A stretch of 64,000 nt of DNA from Fodinibius salicampi (GTDB taxonomy: Bacteria > Bacteroidota > Rhodothermia > Balneolales > Balneolaceae), in contig NZ_BAABRS010000001.1 of assembly GCF_039545095.1 (NCBI RefSeq), positions 806,001-870,000 of the forward strand. Reading direction: 5' to 3'. The translations under genes were made by a program, and so were the position numbers. This document shows, piece after piece, positions 28,196-37,507 of this stretch. The notes under the pieces are model-generated. The model saw nothing but the letters and a program-made list of their open reading frames with translations. It had not been told where the DNA came from and did no database searches. The first letter of the stretch is position 1, and every line of letters begins with the position of its first letter.

Positions 28196-28601
28196 CTGCA
28201 CTTCGATTGAACATAACCAAAATTCATTTTCACTCATTACTTATTTATTTAAAAAGATCCCTCTCACAGGCTATAAATTGCGTTTTTTGAGTTCTAGAAA
28301 AAACACGGGTCTTCTTCAGTGAAAACACCCGTGTTCTTTGGGAAGAACACGCCTCTTCTTTTCCGAAAATACCGGTGTTCTCTAACAGGAACTGCTTGCT
28401 TCTTTCGGCGAACGACGTTAGACCGGTAAATTTTTATGCTTGCAACATCTTGCGGTTGCTTGCAGATTCACAAAACGGGACGGATTCTTTTCGCCCATTT
28501 TGTTTTCTAAATGACTTATAGTAAAATTGGTTTAGAATGAATTGTCGCCCATGTTTTATTTTTAATTCAGGGTTTGTTGAATCGACAAAATTTGCCGCAA
28601 A
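28196..28601. other. 406-bp intergenic region with short repeats
   Basis: This gap has no coding frame. Its middle (28297-28387) holds four imperfect copies of a 21-24-bp unit, described separately. Farther right, near 28440, a GCTTGCA word occurs twice within about 30 bp. The right end should contain the promoter of the cyclotransferase-like gene. Confidence 0.5.
28297..28387. repeat. Four imperfect tandem copies of a GAAAACACCGGTGTTCTT-like dyad
   Basis: Units start at about 28297, 28321, 28342 and 28365, with spacings of 24, 21 and 23 bp. Each begins GAA, has an A-rich left half, a CG-rich centre and a TTCT right half. In the second and fourth units the halves form an internal dyad (AACACccgTGTT, ATACCGGTGTT). 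The spacing of about two helical turns would suit a protein bound on one face of the DNA, or RNA hairpins in series. There is no constant-repeat and variable-spacer pattern, so it is not a CRISPR. Confidence 0.6.
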
Positions 28602-29084
28602 ATGCTTTATTTCGCTTATGGTTCAAATTTGTATTCCAAACGATTAAAAAGCCGCGTCCCTTCGGCAACTAAAGTGGCAGCAGTCTCGCTGCCGGATTAC
28701 GAGCTCTTTTTTGATAAGAGAGGAACCGATGGATCCGGTAAAGGAAACATCAGGAAAACGAATGATTCTATCGTTTATGGGGTCATATATGAAATTAATG
28801 CTGAGGAAAAGGTCACCCTTGACAGGATTGAAGGTGCTGGCTATGATGACGTATCACTTCAGATTCCTGTTGGAAGTGAATTGATTAAAGTCTTTACTTA
28901 TATGGCGAAAGAGAGTCATACGGATGATTCATTAAATCCTTATTCGTGGTATAAAAATTTAATAATTGCCGGTGCAAAAGAGAATAACCTGCCTGAAGAA
29001 TATATTAACGAAATCCAAGAGGTAGAAGCAATTAAGGATCCGGAGGAGGAGCGGGCTAAATTAGAGCTGAAGATTCTTGAATGA
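28602..29084 (+). CDS. Gamma-glutamylcyclotransferase-like (AIG2/GGCT fold) protein
   Basis: The 160-residue protein opens with MLYFAYGSNLYSKRLKSR, the YGSNL substrate-binding loop of the family. It continues with SIVYGVIYEINAEEKVTLDR and IEGAGY, where the glutamate of IEG matches the family's catalytic acid, then YSWYKNLIIAGAKENNLPEE. GGCT-fold enzymes cleave gamma-glutamyl amines or amino acids by cyclisation to 5-oxoproline. The natural substrate here is unknown. It appears to stand alone on the plus strand, 93 nt before the methyltransferase gene. Confidence 0.88.
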   Translation: MLYFAYGSNLYSKRLKSRVPSATKVAAVSLPDYELFFDKRGTDGSGKGNIRKTNDSIVYGVIYEINAEEKVTLDRIEGAGYDDVSLQIPVGSELIKVFTYMAKESHTDDSLNPYSWYKNLIIAGAKENNLPEEYINEIQEVEAIKDPEEERAKLELKILE

Positions 29085-29177
29085 ATTTTATCTCTCACGT
29101 TTCTTGCCAGCTTCCCGTTTTATAGTTAACCTTTTATCCAGAGACAAAATTATAATCTTGTTTTACCTATAATTCTT

Positions 29178-29882
29178 ATGAAATCAACTGTTGATGAAAT
29201 CCGAGAGCGTTTTGATAATGATGTCGATCGGTTTTCCAACCTTGAAACCGGTCAAAGCGCTACTATTGATGCTCCATTGGTATTGGAGCTCATTACCCAG
29301 GCCGCGGCAAAAGTGAATCCCGATGCCTCCCATATACTTGATATTGGCTGTGGAGCTGGTAACTATGCGTTAAAGCTACACCAGATCTTAGAGGATTTTA
29401 ATGTCGATTTGATTGACCTCAGTAAGCCTATGCTGGAACGCGCAACGGAAAGGATTGAAGAAGTATCTCAAGGGGAAGTGTTTGCAATGCAGGGCGATAT
29501 ACGGGAATTGTCCTTGGAAGATGAACGCTACGATATTATAGTATCCGCTGCTACCCTCCACCACCTCCGCGATGAAAAGGAATGGGAGCAAGTATTTGCA
29601 AAGGTTTACCGTGCACTTAAACCGGGCGGATCATTCTGGATTTCAGATCTGGTTAAACAATCCGTTGATGCCTTGCAATCACTTATGTGGCAACGGTACG
29701 GGGAATATCTAACTGATTTTAGAGATAAAGAATACCGTGATCAGGTATTTAGCTATATTGAAAAAGAAGACACGCCCCGCTCCGTGATATATCAAATTGA
29801 CTTGATGCGTAGCGTCGGATTCAGGGAAGTAGAGATCCTACATAAGAATACCAATTTTGCTGCATTCGGGGGAATTAAATAG
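29178..29882 (+). CDS. Class I SAM-dependent methyltransferase
   Basis: The 234-residue protein has motif I ILDIGCGAGNYALKL (about 54-68), an acidic end of strand 2 at VDLIDLSKPMLERA, motif II-like GDIRELSLEDERYDIIVSA and the ALKPGGSFWISDLV segment of motif III. These define the Rossmann fold that binds S-adenosylmethionine. The acceptor cannot be inferred: no DNA, rRNA or cofactor-specific motif stands out. It most resembles small-molecule methyltransferases of the Methyltransf_25/11 kind. It is on the plus strand between the cyclotransferase-like and MscS genes. Confidence 0.88.
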   Translation: MKSTVDEIRERFDNDVDRFSNLETGQSATIDAPLVLELITQAAAKVNPDASHILDIGCGAGNYALKLHQILEDFNVDLIDLSKPMLERATERIEEVSQGEVFAMQGDIRELSLEDERYDIIVSAATLHHLRDEKEWEQVFAKVYRALKPGGSFWISDLVKQSVDALQSLMWQRYGEYLTDFRDKEYRDQVFSYIEKEDTPRSVIYQIDLMRSVGFREVEILHKNTNFAAFGGIK

Positions 29883-29986
29883 TATAAGAAGAATATATGT
29901 ACTCCCAAATGAATAATAGTACTCTCTTACTCATACACGATAAAGCTCACATTTTGGCAATCGTTTAATTTATACCTAAAAATTTT

Positions 29987-30844
29987 ATGATAGACACACT
30001 CATCGAGGGATTTATATCAGAATACTACTCATTTGTAGCATTTCTGCCGCGGTTAATTACAGCTTTGGTTGCAGTGGGAATTGTATACCTGATCGGAAAA
30101 GTTCTTGCATCCGGTCTATTGCAGGTTTTAAAACGAAGCTCCATGCCAGAAGCATACCACAGTTATTTTAGTAAGCTGGTGAAAGGAATTGCTATTTTCA
30201 TAGGTATCATTCTGTTTTTGAATGTAATCGGCTATGGTACGCTTTCAGCGAGCCTGGTTGCCGGTGGCGGACTTACCGCAGTCATGCTGGGATTTGCTTT
30301 TAAAGATATAGGAGAAAACTTCTTGGCCGGTTTTTTTCTGGCATTCAGTCGCCCCTTCAATACGGATGATATCATTGAAACCGATGGCATTACCGGAAAG
30401 GTAAAAAGCATTCAGCTGCGCCATACTCATATACGAACTCCTGAAGGATGTGATGTTTTTGTACCAAGTGCCCAGCTCTTTACACAGCCTCTCTTTAATT
30501 ATACACTGGATGGATTAAGACGGGGCAGTTTTACCGTAGGTATTGATTATGCAGATGATACTAACAGAGCATTAGATATAATGCTGGATTGCGTACAGAA
30601 TACGCCGGGCGTACTACAGTCTCCGATAGCAAATTCATCCATCAAGGGGTTTACTCCCAATTATGTAGAGCTGCAGGCATTTTTCTGGATTAATGCCAGA
30701 GACCAGGAAATGGGACTGGCAAGGGTAAAAACAAGTGCGATGAATAACTGCCGGTTAGGACTTATTGAGGCAGGCTTTACATTTAGCTCTAATGTTTCTA
30801 CTGCCCTGACGATGAGTCCGGTGGATGTTCAGCTTCATGAATGA
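29987..30844 (+). CDS. MscS-family mechanosensitive channel
   Basis: The 285-residue protein has three N-terminal helices, the last being the pore helix with Gly/Ala spacing (SLVAGGGLTAVMLGFAFKDI). It is followed by GENFLAGFFLAFSRPFNTDD, the signature of the MscS beta domain, and by VKSIQLRHTHIRTPEGCDVFVP. The C-terminal alpha/beta domain is complete and the length is close to E. coli MscS. Such channels release solutes when the membrane is stretched by osmotic downshock. It converges on the interrupted REC-kinase gene, with about 50 nt between ends. Confidence 0.93.
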   Translation: MIDTLIEGFISEYYSFVAFLPRLITALVAVGIVYLIGKVLASGLLQVLKRSSMPEAYHSYFSKLVKGIAIFIGIILFLNVIGYGTLSASLVAGGGLTAVMLGFAFKDIGENFLAGFFLAFSRPFNTDDIIETDGITGKVKSIQLRHTHIRTPEGCDVFVPSAQLFTQPLFNYTLDGLRRGSFTVGIDYADDTNRALDIMLDCVQNTPGVLQSPIANSSIKGFTPNYVELQAFFWINARDQEMGLARVKTSAMNNCRLGLIEAGFTFSSNVSTALTMSPVDVQLHE

Positions 30845-30894
30845 AAGGACGAAACAAATAATTGATAATTATATATCGCAAAGGCAACAGCTAA

Positions 30895-32031
30895 TTACCC
30901 CGATTGTACTGGATTTTTAGGCAGACGAACTTCAAATTGAGTTCCCTTACCAGGCTCACTTTCTACTGATATTTCTCCCTTGTGCATTTCTACAAATTCT
31001 TTACAAAGCAATAAACCCAGCCCCGTTCCTTTTTCGCGCTCGGTCCCTTCCCGCTAGGGACGATCCTGGGGATTAAAAATATTTTCCCGAACATCTTCTG
31101 GCATTCCTAACCCTTCATCCTTAACCATTACTTTTCTGACATCACTATTTGAATCAATTTCTATAAAAATACGGTCTCCATTTTCCGAGAATTTGATTGC
31201 ATTTGATATCAGGTTACGGAATATGGTTGAAATCATCTGCTGGTCCGCATATAGCATCGCATCCTCACCCTCAAAATGTAGATCTACCTGTTTTTTCTTC
31301 GCCTGAATTTGATATAAGTCTATACAGTCTTCAATACAGCTGTAAAGCGAAAATTCCTTAGGGTCCATATCCATCTCTCCACCTTGCATTCGAGTCCAGC
31401 TCAGAAGGTTTTCCAATATTTGATTGGCTGAATGGGCGGACTGGTGGATTAAAGCAATATGTTCTACTATCTGTTTATCTACGTCTTGCTCATCGAGATC
31501 GGACTGTAGTACTTCTGCCAGTCCCGAAATCCCAAATAATGCTCCCTTTAGATCATGGGCAATAATGGAATAGAGTTTTTCTTTTGTTTTGGTCAATTCC
31601 TGAAGTTTTTGCTGCTGTTGGATAACCTGGTCCCGTGCTCTTTTTAAACTCAGGTGGGTTTTTATCCGTGCCAATAGTTCCCCGGAATTAAACGGTTTGG
31701 TTACATAGTCAGACCCTCCGAGGTTAAGTCCCTTTATAACATCCTCCTCTTCGGAACGAGCGGTTAAAAATATAATCGGAATATCTGAAAGTTCCTGGTC
31801 AGATTTCAACTCCTCGCATACTTCATATCCCGATTTGCCGGGCATCATAATATCCAACAAAATCAGATCCGGTTCGTGCTTTTTTGCTGTTTGCAAAACA
31901 CGATCACTATCGGTTACGGCAACGACTCCATATCCCTGATTATCCAATACTTTCCCAAGGAGCTGGATATTTTTAGCGATATCGTCTACAATAAGTATCA
32001 AAAAGTCTTTTTCTTCAATATCCAATTTCAT
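30895..32031 (-). pseudogene. REC-HisKA-HATPase sensor kinase interrupted by an in-frame TAG
   Basis: The frame starts at 32031 with a receiver domain (VDDIAKNIQLLG; phospho-Asp in LILLDIMMPGKSG; Lys in YVTKPFN). A HisKA follows (SIIAHDLKGALFGISG), then an HATPase with N box LISNAIKF and G1 DEGLGMP. At 31054-31056 the frame hits TAG after NPQDRP. The same frame then continues without a gap: [14 protein letters not shown] supplies the missing G2 box, and [13 protein letters not shown] ends at a stop at 30895. One base change in a sense codon, such as TCG to TAG, explains this. The shortened 325-residue product would lack the G2 box and is probably inactive as a kinase. It follows the PAS hybrid kinase by 59 nt. 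Confidence 0.8.
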
Positions 32032-32090
32032 AACGAATATCTGTTATTTCTTTTAAAAGTGGATGTATTTAGCATTGAAATCCCAGGGAC

Positions 32091-34355
32091 TTAATGATTG
32101 AGGCTGGCAACTAGTTTTGGATATTGCTGAGTTATCAAATCACGTATACGGTCAATATCGAACAAGTTAATGGCCGACTCGAGATTATTATTAAACTCAA
32201 CAAGTTGAGTTGCCGGTATTTCATTTTCAATACCTTTTAAATCCTTAAGAAGCTCCTTGTATTGATCCATCATAATTGATTCTGTATCAAGCCCTGCAAT
32301 AGAAGCCGATATTTTATCATCAAGTTTTTTTGCCAGCTTCTTTTTTTTCTCCTCACTAAATTTGGGGGAAACAGTTTTTTCTGAACTCTCACGCTTGGTA
32401 ATTACTGATTGGTCTTCTTTTCCCTTTTCTAAACCGATATAGCGCTCCAATTCTTCCAAAATTTGAATACGGTCGACTGGCTTTCGCAAATAACCGTCAA
32501 ACCAAATATCTTTTTCCTGTTCTGAATGCACGTCAAAAATAGAAGCTGTTAAAGCGATAACAGGCAGATCCTTTTTACTTTCCTTTATCAGTCTCATCGC
32601 TTCCACCCCACTCATGTGCGGCATTTTTATATCCATGAAGATAAGATCCAAATCTTCCTCTCTTGCTATACGTACGGCATCCATTCCATTTTTTGCTTCA
32701 ATTACCTTAATGGGGTATCCTTTTAAAAATTCAACAATTAGTTGACGATTTAACTGTATGTCATCGACAACCATTATTTTTCCTTCATTGAGAGCAATAT
32801 TATACCGTCCCCCTGCTTTTTCCTTTGATTCCTCCAGCATTGTAGAGATAGGTACTTCAGGAATATATACCGTAAATGTACTTCCTCTACCCTGTACACT
32901 AACTACATCAATGGAACCATCCATAAGCTGAGCCAGACGATTGGAAATAGACAGTCCCAAACCGGTACCTCCATATTTGTCGGAAGTAGAGTAATCTTCC
33001 TGTTCAAATTCTCGAAAGATAGTTTCCTGTTTAGCCTGCGAAATTCCAATTCCCGTATCCTTTACATATAATTCCAGATTAACATGGCTTTGTGTTTCAC
33101 TAATTTCCTCTGATTTAATCCCAATTTCGATAAATCCTTCATCGGTAAATTTTATGGCGTTACCCATAAGATTTACTAAAATTTGACGCAGTTTCATTTC
33201 ATCTACCAAAAGGGCAGCAGGAAGATTTTCGTCAATTATTGACCGTATTTCCAGTCCTTTATCACCCGCCTGTAGTGCAAATATACTTTTCACCTCATCT
33301 ACCACCCTTTCAATATTGACCGGATGTCTGTTAATTCCTTTCTTACCAGCTTCTATCTTTGAAAGATCGAGAATATCATTGATCAATTTAAGTAGGTTTT
33401 TACCACTTTTACGGATGTTTTCGATATACTCTTTTTCCAGATCGCTATTGGCCAGCTCTTTCATCATATCCGCAAATCCCAAAATGGAATTCATGGGAGT
33501 ACGGATTTCATGGCTCATATTCGAAACAAAATGACTCTTTGCCTTATTGGCTTCCTCCGCTTTTTCCTTTGCATCAATTAGTTTCTGCTCTAATTCCTTC
33601 TGTTCATTAATATCTTTGGCAATGGCATAAAGCAGACCGGATTCTTCATCAAAGGTTGAAGTCCAAGACAGCCAATAATATGAGCCGTCTTTACGGCGAA
33701 ACCGGTTTTCAAAATTTACAGTTACATCGCGTTCTCCGACAGCCAACTTTTCGATCTCCACCATGGTCGGTTCGACATCTTCTGGATGAATCAGATTTAC
33801 AAATGGCTGGCTTAGCAGTTCATCTGAGGTATAGCCCAATACCTCTGTAAAATGAGGATTTATCTCCTTAAAATAGCCTTCTGGTGTAGCAGTACACATT
33901 AAGTTCAGAGGCAAAGAATAAAATTTCTGAATTTGCCGGTTAGCTTTCTTTCTTTTCGATATATCTCTTACAACTCCCAGATAGCCTATCTCTTCCCTAT
34001 TTCCGTTCTTTATTTTCTTTAAAATAGTTTCGGCTTCCAGAACACTCCCGTTTTTTTTGCGATAACGGGCTTCAAAAGTAATGGAATTTTTATCAGACTT
34101 TTCAAAAAGATCTTCTGTTTCTCTCTTTTCAAACTCTGCTGGTTCGGCATAAAAACGCTTTACCGGTTCACCAATTATTTCCGACGTTTTATATCCAAGG
34201 ATTGATTCGGCACTTTCATTTACGGCAACTACATTGAAATCAAGATCCTCTATCACTACTATATCGGGAAAAGAATCTAAAATATAATCGAGGGGAGTGC
34301 CTTTCTGAGTTAAAAACTCTACGAGGTCAGGATCTAGATCTTTTTTCCACTGCAT
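32091..34355 (-). CDS. PAS-PAS-HisKA-HATPase-REC hybrid sensor kinase
   Basis: The 754-residue protein lacks an obvious signal peptide or membrane helix, so it is likely cytoplasmic. Two PAS domains (about 12-135 and 140-258; SILGYKTSEIIGEPV, EVLGYTSDELLSQPF) are followed by HisKA with [20 protein letters not shown]. An HATPase with LMGNAIKFTDEG, DTGIGIS and GGTGLGLSI comes next, then a receiver with IMVVDDIQLNRQ and LIFMDIKMPHMSG. The last 100 residues are helical and resemble an Hpt domain without a convincing histidine. All kinase motifs are intact. The interrupted REC-kinase gene follows 59 nt later and could be its phosphorelay partner. It is divergent from the malic enzyme gene. Confidence 0.92.
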   Translation of the reverse strand: MQWKKDLDPDLVEFLTQKGTPLDYILDSFPDIVVIEDLDFNVVAVNESAESILGYKTSEIIGEPVKRFYAEPAEFEKRETEDLFEKSDKNSITFEARYRKKNGSVLEAETILKKIKNGNREEIGYLGVVRDISKRKKANRQIQKFYSLPLNLMCTATPEGYFKEINPHFTEVLGYTSDELLSQPFVNLIHPEDVEPTMVEIEKLAVGERDVTVNFENRFRRKDGSYYWLSWTSTFDEESGLLYAIAKDINEQKELEQKLIDAKEKAEEANKAKSHFVSNMSHEIRTPMNSILGFADMMKELANSDLEKEYIENIRKSGKNLLKLINDILDLSKIEAGKKGINRHPVNIERVVDEVKSIFALQAGDKGLEIRSIIDENLPAALLVDEMKLRQILVNLMGNAIKFTDEGFIEIGIKSEEISETQSHVNLELYVKDTGIGISQAKQETIFREFEQEDYSTSDKYGGTGLGLSISNRLAQLMDGSIDVVSVQGRGSTFTVYIPEVPISTMLEESKEKAGGRYNIALNEGKIMVVDDIQLNRQLIVEFLKGYPIKVIEAKNGMDAVRIAREEDLDLIFMDIKMPHMSGVEAMRLIKESKKDLPVIALTASIFDVHSEQEKDIWFDGYLRKPVDRIQILEELERYIGLEKGKEDQSVITKRESSEKTVSPKFSEEKKKKLAKKLDDKISASIAGLDTESIMMDQYKELLKDLKGIENEIPATQLVEFNNNLESAINLFDIDRIRDLITQQYPKLVASLNH

Positions 34356-34724
34356 ACCTAATAATTTATTTCAAAAGATTATGTCCAGATATTCAAGAAA
34401 GGCGATCTGGTGTATATTTATGCCCAATCAAATTTACAGCCGTCAATCTGTTTTTAAAGTATTAAATAATATACCTCCTACCAAAGTTAGCATATATTAT
34501 AAAATTAATCTTAAGGAAGCATTCCCCTGCCTCCTCTAATCATTGTCCATGCCTTTTATAAATAGTATTTTACAGTTAAATCAAATTAGTATTTATCATT
34601 TCAGATATAGATCACATCACTTTCTAATCTCCCCTTTTAGATTTAAATCTTTTTAATTTTTCGTATCTTCCCGTTTTAATCAGCCATTATTCCTATTAAT
34701 AAATTCAATCAAAAAAGAGTCTAA
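34356..34724. promoter_or_regulatory. 369-bp divergent promoter region between hybrid kinase and malic enzyme
   Basis: The two flanking genes read outward, so both promoters must be here. The region is AT-rich and no coding frame is credible. I could not pick out a confident operator or promoter pair. Confidence 0.45.
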
Positions 34725-36149
34725 ATGAGTGAAATACAGCCAAGTGTCAGCTACAGCTTTACCATGCGTTTATACATCGAAAATAAGCCTGGTATGCTGG
34801 CTAAAGTACTTAACGTAATTGCTGAACAGAAAGGAGATCCTGGTGCCGTCGATGTTGTAAAAGTTGAGGGACGTTATAAGGTACGAGATCTGACAGTAAG
34901 TGCACGGGATGAAAAGCATTCCCGTTCCATTGTAAAAGAGGTTAAGAAACTTGATGGCATAAAGGTGCACAATGTATCTGACCGGGTATTCCTTCTTCAC
35001 CTTGGCGGAAAAATTCGGATTGAAAACAAGGTACCGGTAAATACCCGTGATGCCCTATCTATGGCCTATACGCCGGGTGTTGGACGGGTATGTGAAGCTA
35101 TAGCTAAAGAAAAGGAAAAGGCCCACACCCTTACCATTAAGCAAAACTCCGTAGCCGTTGTTAGCGACGGGTCGGCGGTATTGGGGCTTGGCAATATTGG
35201 GCCGGAAGCCGCTATGCCCGTTATGGAAGGAAAAGCGATGTTATTTAAGGAGTTCGCGGATGTAGATGCTTATCCTATTTGCCTGGATACGCAGGAGGTG
35301 GATGAAATTGTCAACGCCGTAAAGTGGATGTCACCAGGTTTTGGAGGTATAAACCTGGAAGACATCAGTGCCCCCCGCTGTTTTGAGATCGAACAGCAGC
35401 TCAAGAAAAAACTGGATATACCCGTATTCCACGACGACCAGCACGGGACTGCAGTGGTAACCCTGGCCGCTACTATTAATGCGCTCAAGGTCATTGGCAA
35501 GGAGTTAGGTGACCTGCGAATCGTAATTGTAGGAGCTGGTGCCGCCGGTGTGGCTATTACGCGAATACTCCTTGAAGCGGGAGCCGGAGAAATCCTATGC
35601 TGCGATCGAGATGGTATTATCAATCGGGGAAATCTCGAAGAATATGAAGCCAGCAAAAAATGGATTGCAGAGAATACCAATCCGGATAATAGTTCCGGCT
35701 CGCTTATGGATGCCACAAGCGGAGCCGATTTGTTGATTGGTGTCAGTGGACCCGGTATTGTGCCCCGCGAAGCGATTGAAAGCATGGCAAAAGATCCAAT
35801 TGTATTCGCCTTGGCAAATCCCGTACCCGAGATCAGACCCGAAGAAATTCATTCTATAGCCCGCATCATTGCCACCGGAAGGAGCGATTACCCCAATCAA
35901 ATTAATAATGTATTGGCCTTCCCCGGACTTTTCCGCGGGGCCCTGGATGCCAGAGCCAAAGATATCAACGAAGAGATGAAATTGGCAGCGGCTCACTCCA
36001 TAGCCAACTGTATTGAAGAAGGAGATTTGGGAGAAGAATATATTGTACCGAGTGTATTCAATAAACAGGTGGTGCGGAATGTAGCCAAAGCTGTTAAGAA
36101 AGCAGCTTTTGAGAGCGGAGCTGCAAAAAAAGGCAAGAAAACAAAATAA
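34725..36149 (+). CDS. NAD(P)-dependent malic enzyme with N-terminal ACT domain
   Basis: The 474-residue protein has an ACT-like regulatory domain at residues 8-85 ([20 protein letters not shown]). The catalytic part follows: [35 protein letters not shown], the metal-binding SAPRCFEIE and [15 protein letters not shown], and the NAD site [20 protein letters not shown]. It decarboxylates malate to pyruvate. ACT domains bind amino acids or other effectors, so allosteric control is likely; the effector is unknown. It is monocistronic, with an inverted repeat at 36189-36215 after the stop. The Lys-rich tail (AAKKGKKTK) is unusual but not informative. Confidence 0.93.
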   Translation: MSEIQPSVSYSFTMRLYIENKPGMLAKVLNVIAEQKGDPGAVDVVKVEGRYKVRDLTVSARDEKHSRSIVKEVKKLDGIKVHNVSDRVFLLHLGGKIRIENKVPVNTRDALSMAYTPGVGRVCEAIAKEKEKAHTLTIKQNSVAVVSDGSAVLGLGNIGPEAAMPVMEGKAMLFKEFADVDAYPICLDTQEVDEIVNAVKWMSPGFGGINLEDISAPRCFEIEQQLKKKLDIPVFHDDQHGTAVVTLAATINALKVIGKELGDLRIVIVGAGAAGVAITRILLEAGAGEILCCDRDGIINRGNLEEYEASKKWIAENTNPDNSSGSLMDATSGADLLIGVSGPGIVPREAIESMAKDPIVFALANPVPEIRPEEIHSIARIIATGRSDYPNQINNVLAFPGLFRGALDARAKDINEEMKLAAAHSIANCIEEGDLGEEYIVPSVFNKQVVRNVAKAVKKAAFESGAAKKGKKTK

Positions 36150-36188
36150 TTCAGATACTCCTTTAATAAATAGTACATTTTTCTGGTC

Positions 36189-36215
36189 TCATTCCGGTAT
36201 GTTATACCGGGATGA
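36189..36215 (+). terminator. Probable terminator hairpin after the malic enzyme gene
   Basis: TCATTCCGGTAT and ATACCGGGATGA pair over 12 positions with one T-G wobble and a three-base loop. It lies 40 nt past the stop codon. The downstream sequence lacks a T run, so termination would be weaker than at canonical sites. Confidence 0.45.
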
Positions 36216-36386
36216 AGGCCCATTCCTTTCGCTTTTGTATTAACCTGGAATCACCCCAATAGGTGATATCACCTCGCCCCTTCCCTTGATTTATTAATTT
36301 TAATTATTATACTTATTAAGCATCTAAATATATATGGATGTATAGCCTTAAAGAAGCAGTCAATTCTAATCATATCAAGAGGTACC

Positions 36387-37391
36387 ATGTTAATAAACAA
36401 AGCAAAAATAATCCCCATATTCTTGATGGGAGCTTTTCTACTCACATCATGTAGCGAATCTTCTATCTATTCAACTACCGAAGAGAATAAATCTTCTCCC
36501 ACCATTCAGCCAAAAGCAAAAAACATGAATGGTCTTGAAGATCAGAGAAACCTAACCCCTAACTCCATGAAAAGCCTGGAGGATATTAATGATGCTCTGG
36601 CAACAAGTGGAAAGAATATACGTCTCTCCCATGCCGAAACCGTTACCCTTGCAGATGGAGGAGCCACGGAAGTCGGTCAAACGATATATGCCAATGACCG
36701 GCAAAAGCGTCTTAGCTCACAATGGGTACCCGGCGATGAACGGCGCAATGCTGATGGAAACAATCTAACTTACCTGGTTTATGAGCCTTATGCTCCGGCC
36801 AATTGGGGAACACCGGATCAAGTGGATGGTGAACCCGCAATTGACTCCTCCTTTGATACTTGGAATCATATTAAGGGAAATGCAAAGCTAAATATTGTCA
36901 AGGTTCCGGATACGGGATTAAATCCAAGTTATATCCTGGGAGGAAGTCCATTTTTGGCGGATATATCAGAAATTGGATTCCTTCCTCCTTTATACTTTGA
37001 GTTATTTTTAAGTCCCGGTTCCAGTGAAAATGTTCTGAGCGTTACTTTTACTTTTAATTTTGTGGATGAAAATGGGAATCCAACTGATATCAATAATGAC
37101 GGTTATGCCGATACGGCCCTTAAAGAGGTATGGTATAATGATGCCTTTTTATGGACTGATTCCGGCAATAGCGGCGATGCTGTCGATATTGAAACGGTGG
37201 CCCTACACGAAAACGGTCATGCCTTAGGTTTTGGCCACTTCGGTAAAATTTCTGTTACCGACAACAATAACAAGCTGCACGTTTCTCCACGGGCAGTTAT
37301 GAATGCAATTATTCTTGGAACACAGCGAGACCTGTTGGGTACCGATAAGGCTTCATATAATAATATTTATGGCAACTGGGCTAAAAACTAA
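36387..37391 (+). CDS. Matrixin-like (M10-family) zinc metalloprotease lipoprotein
   Basis: The 334-residue protein has a lipoprotein signal (IFLMGAFLLTSC, Cys about 22) and a roughly 80-residue polar linker. The catalytic region carries HENGHALGFGHFG, the full HExxHxxGxxH zinc motif, followed by SPRAVMNAIIL, which fits the Met-turn. The zone between resembles matrixin strands (FDTWNHIKGNAKLNIVKV). Such proteins are surface or periplasmic endopeptidases. There is no visible propeptide cysteine switch, so control of activity is unclear. A strong terminator follows at 37426. The annotation as matrixin family is from motifs; the substrate is unknown. Confidence 0.82.
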   Translation: MLINKAKIIPIFLMGAFLLTSCSESSIYSTTEENKSSPTIQPKAKNMNGLEDQRNLTPNSMKSLEDINDALATSGKNIRLSHAETVTLADGGATEVGQTIYANDRQKRLSSQWVPGDERRNADGNNLTYLVYEPYAPANWGTPDQVDGEPAIDSSFDTWNHIKGNAKLNIVKVPDTGLNPSYILGGSPFLADISEIGFLPPLYFELFLSPGSSENVLSVTFTFNFVDENGNPTDINNDGYADTALKEVWYNDAFLWTDSGNSGDAVDIETVALHENGHALGFGHFGKISVTDNNNKLHVSPRAVMNAIILGTQRDLLGTDKASYNNIYGNWAKN

Positions 37392-37425
37392 GTGATGTAA
37401 TATTAATCGTTTTCATATATTTTAT

Positions 37426-37459
37426 CGCCTCTTTCCAGTTTAAGGAAAGAGGCGTTTTT
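37426..37459 (+). terminator. Strong Rho-independent terminator after the metalloprotease gene
   Basis: CGCCTCTTTCC and GGAAAGAGGCG form a perfect 11-bp stem with a seven-base loop, immediately followed by TTTTTA. It lies 34 nt after the stop codon on the plus strand and ends a monocistronic transcript. Confidence 0.92.
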
Positions 37460-37507
37460 ATAAATATTACTTTTTATAGGCAGCTTGCTTATAGAAATGG
37501 TACTCCT

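Noticed and set aside
28297-28387. CRISPR-like repeats
   Set aside because: The units are imperfect, directly adjacent and lack unique spacers of constant length, and no cas gene is present.
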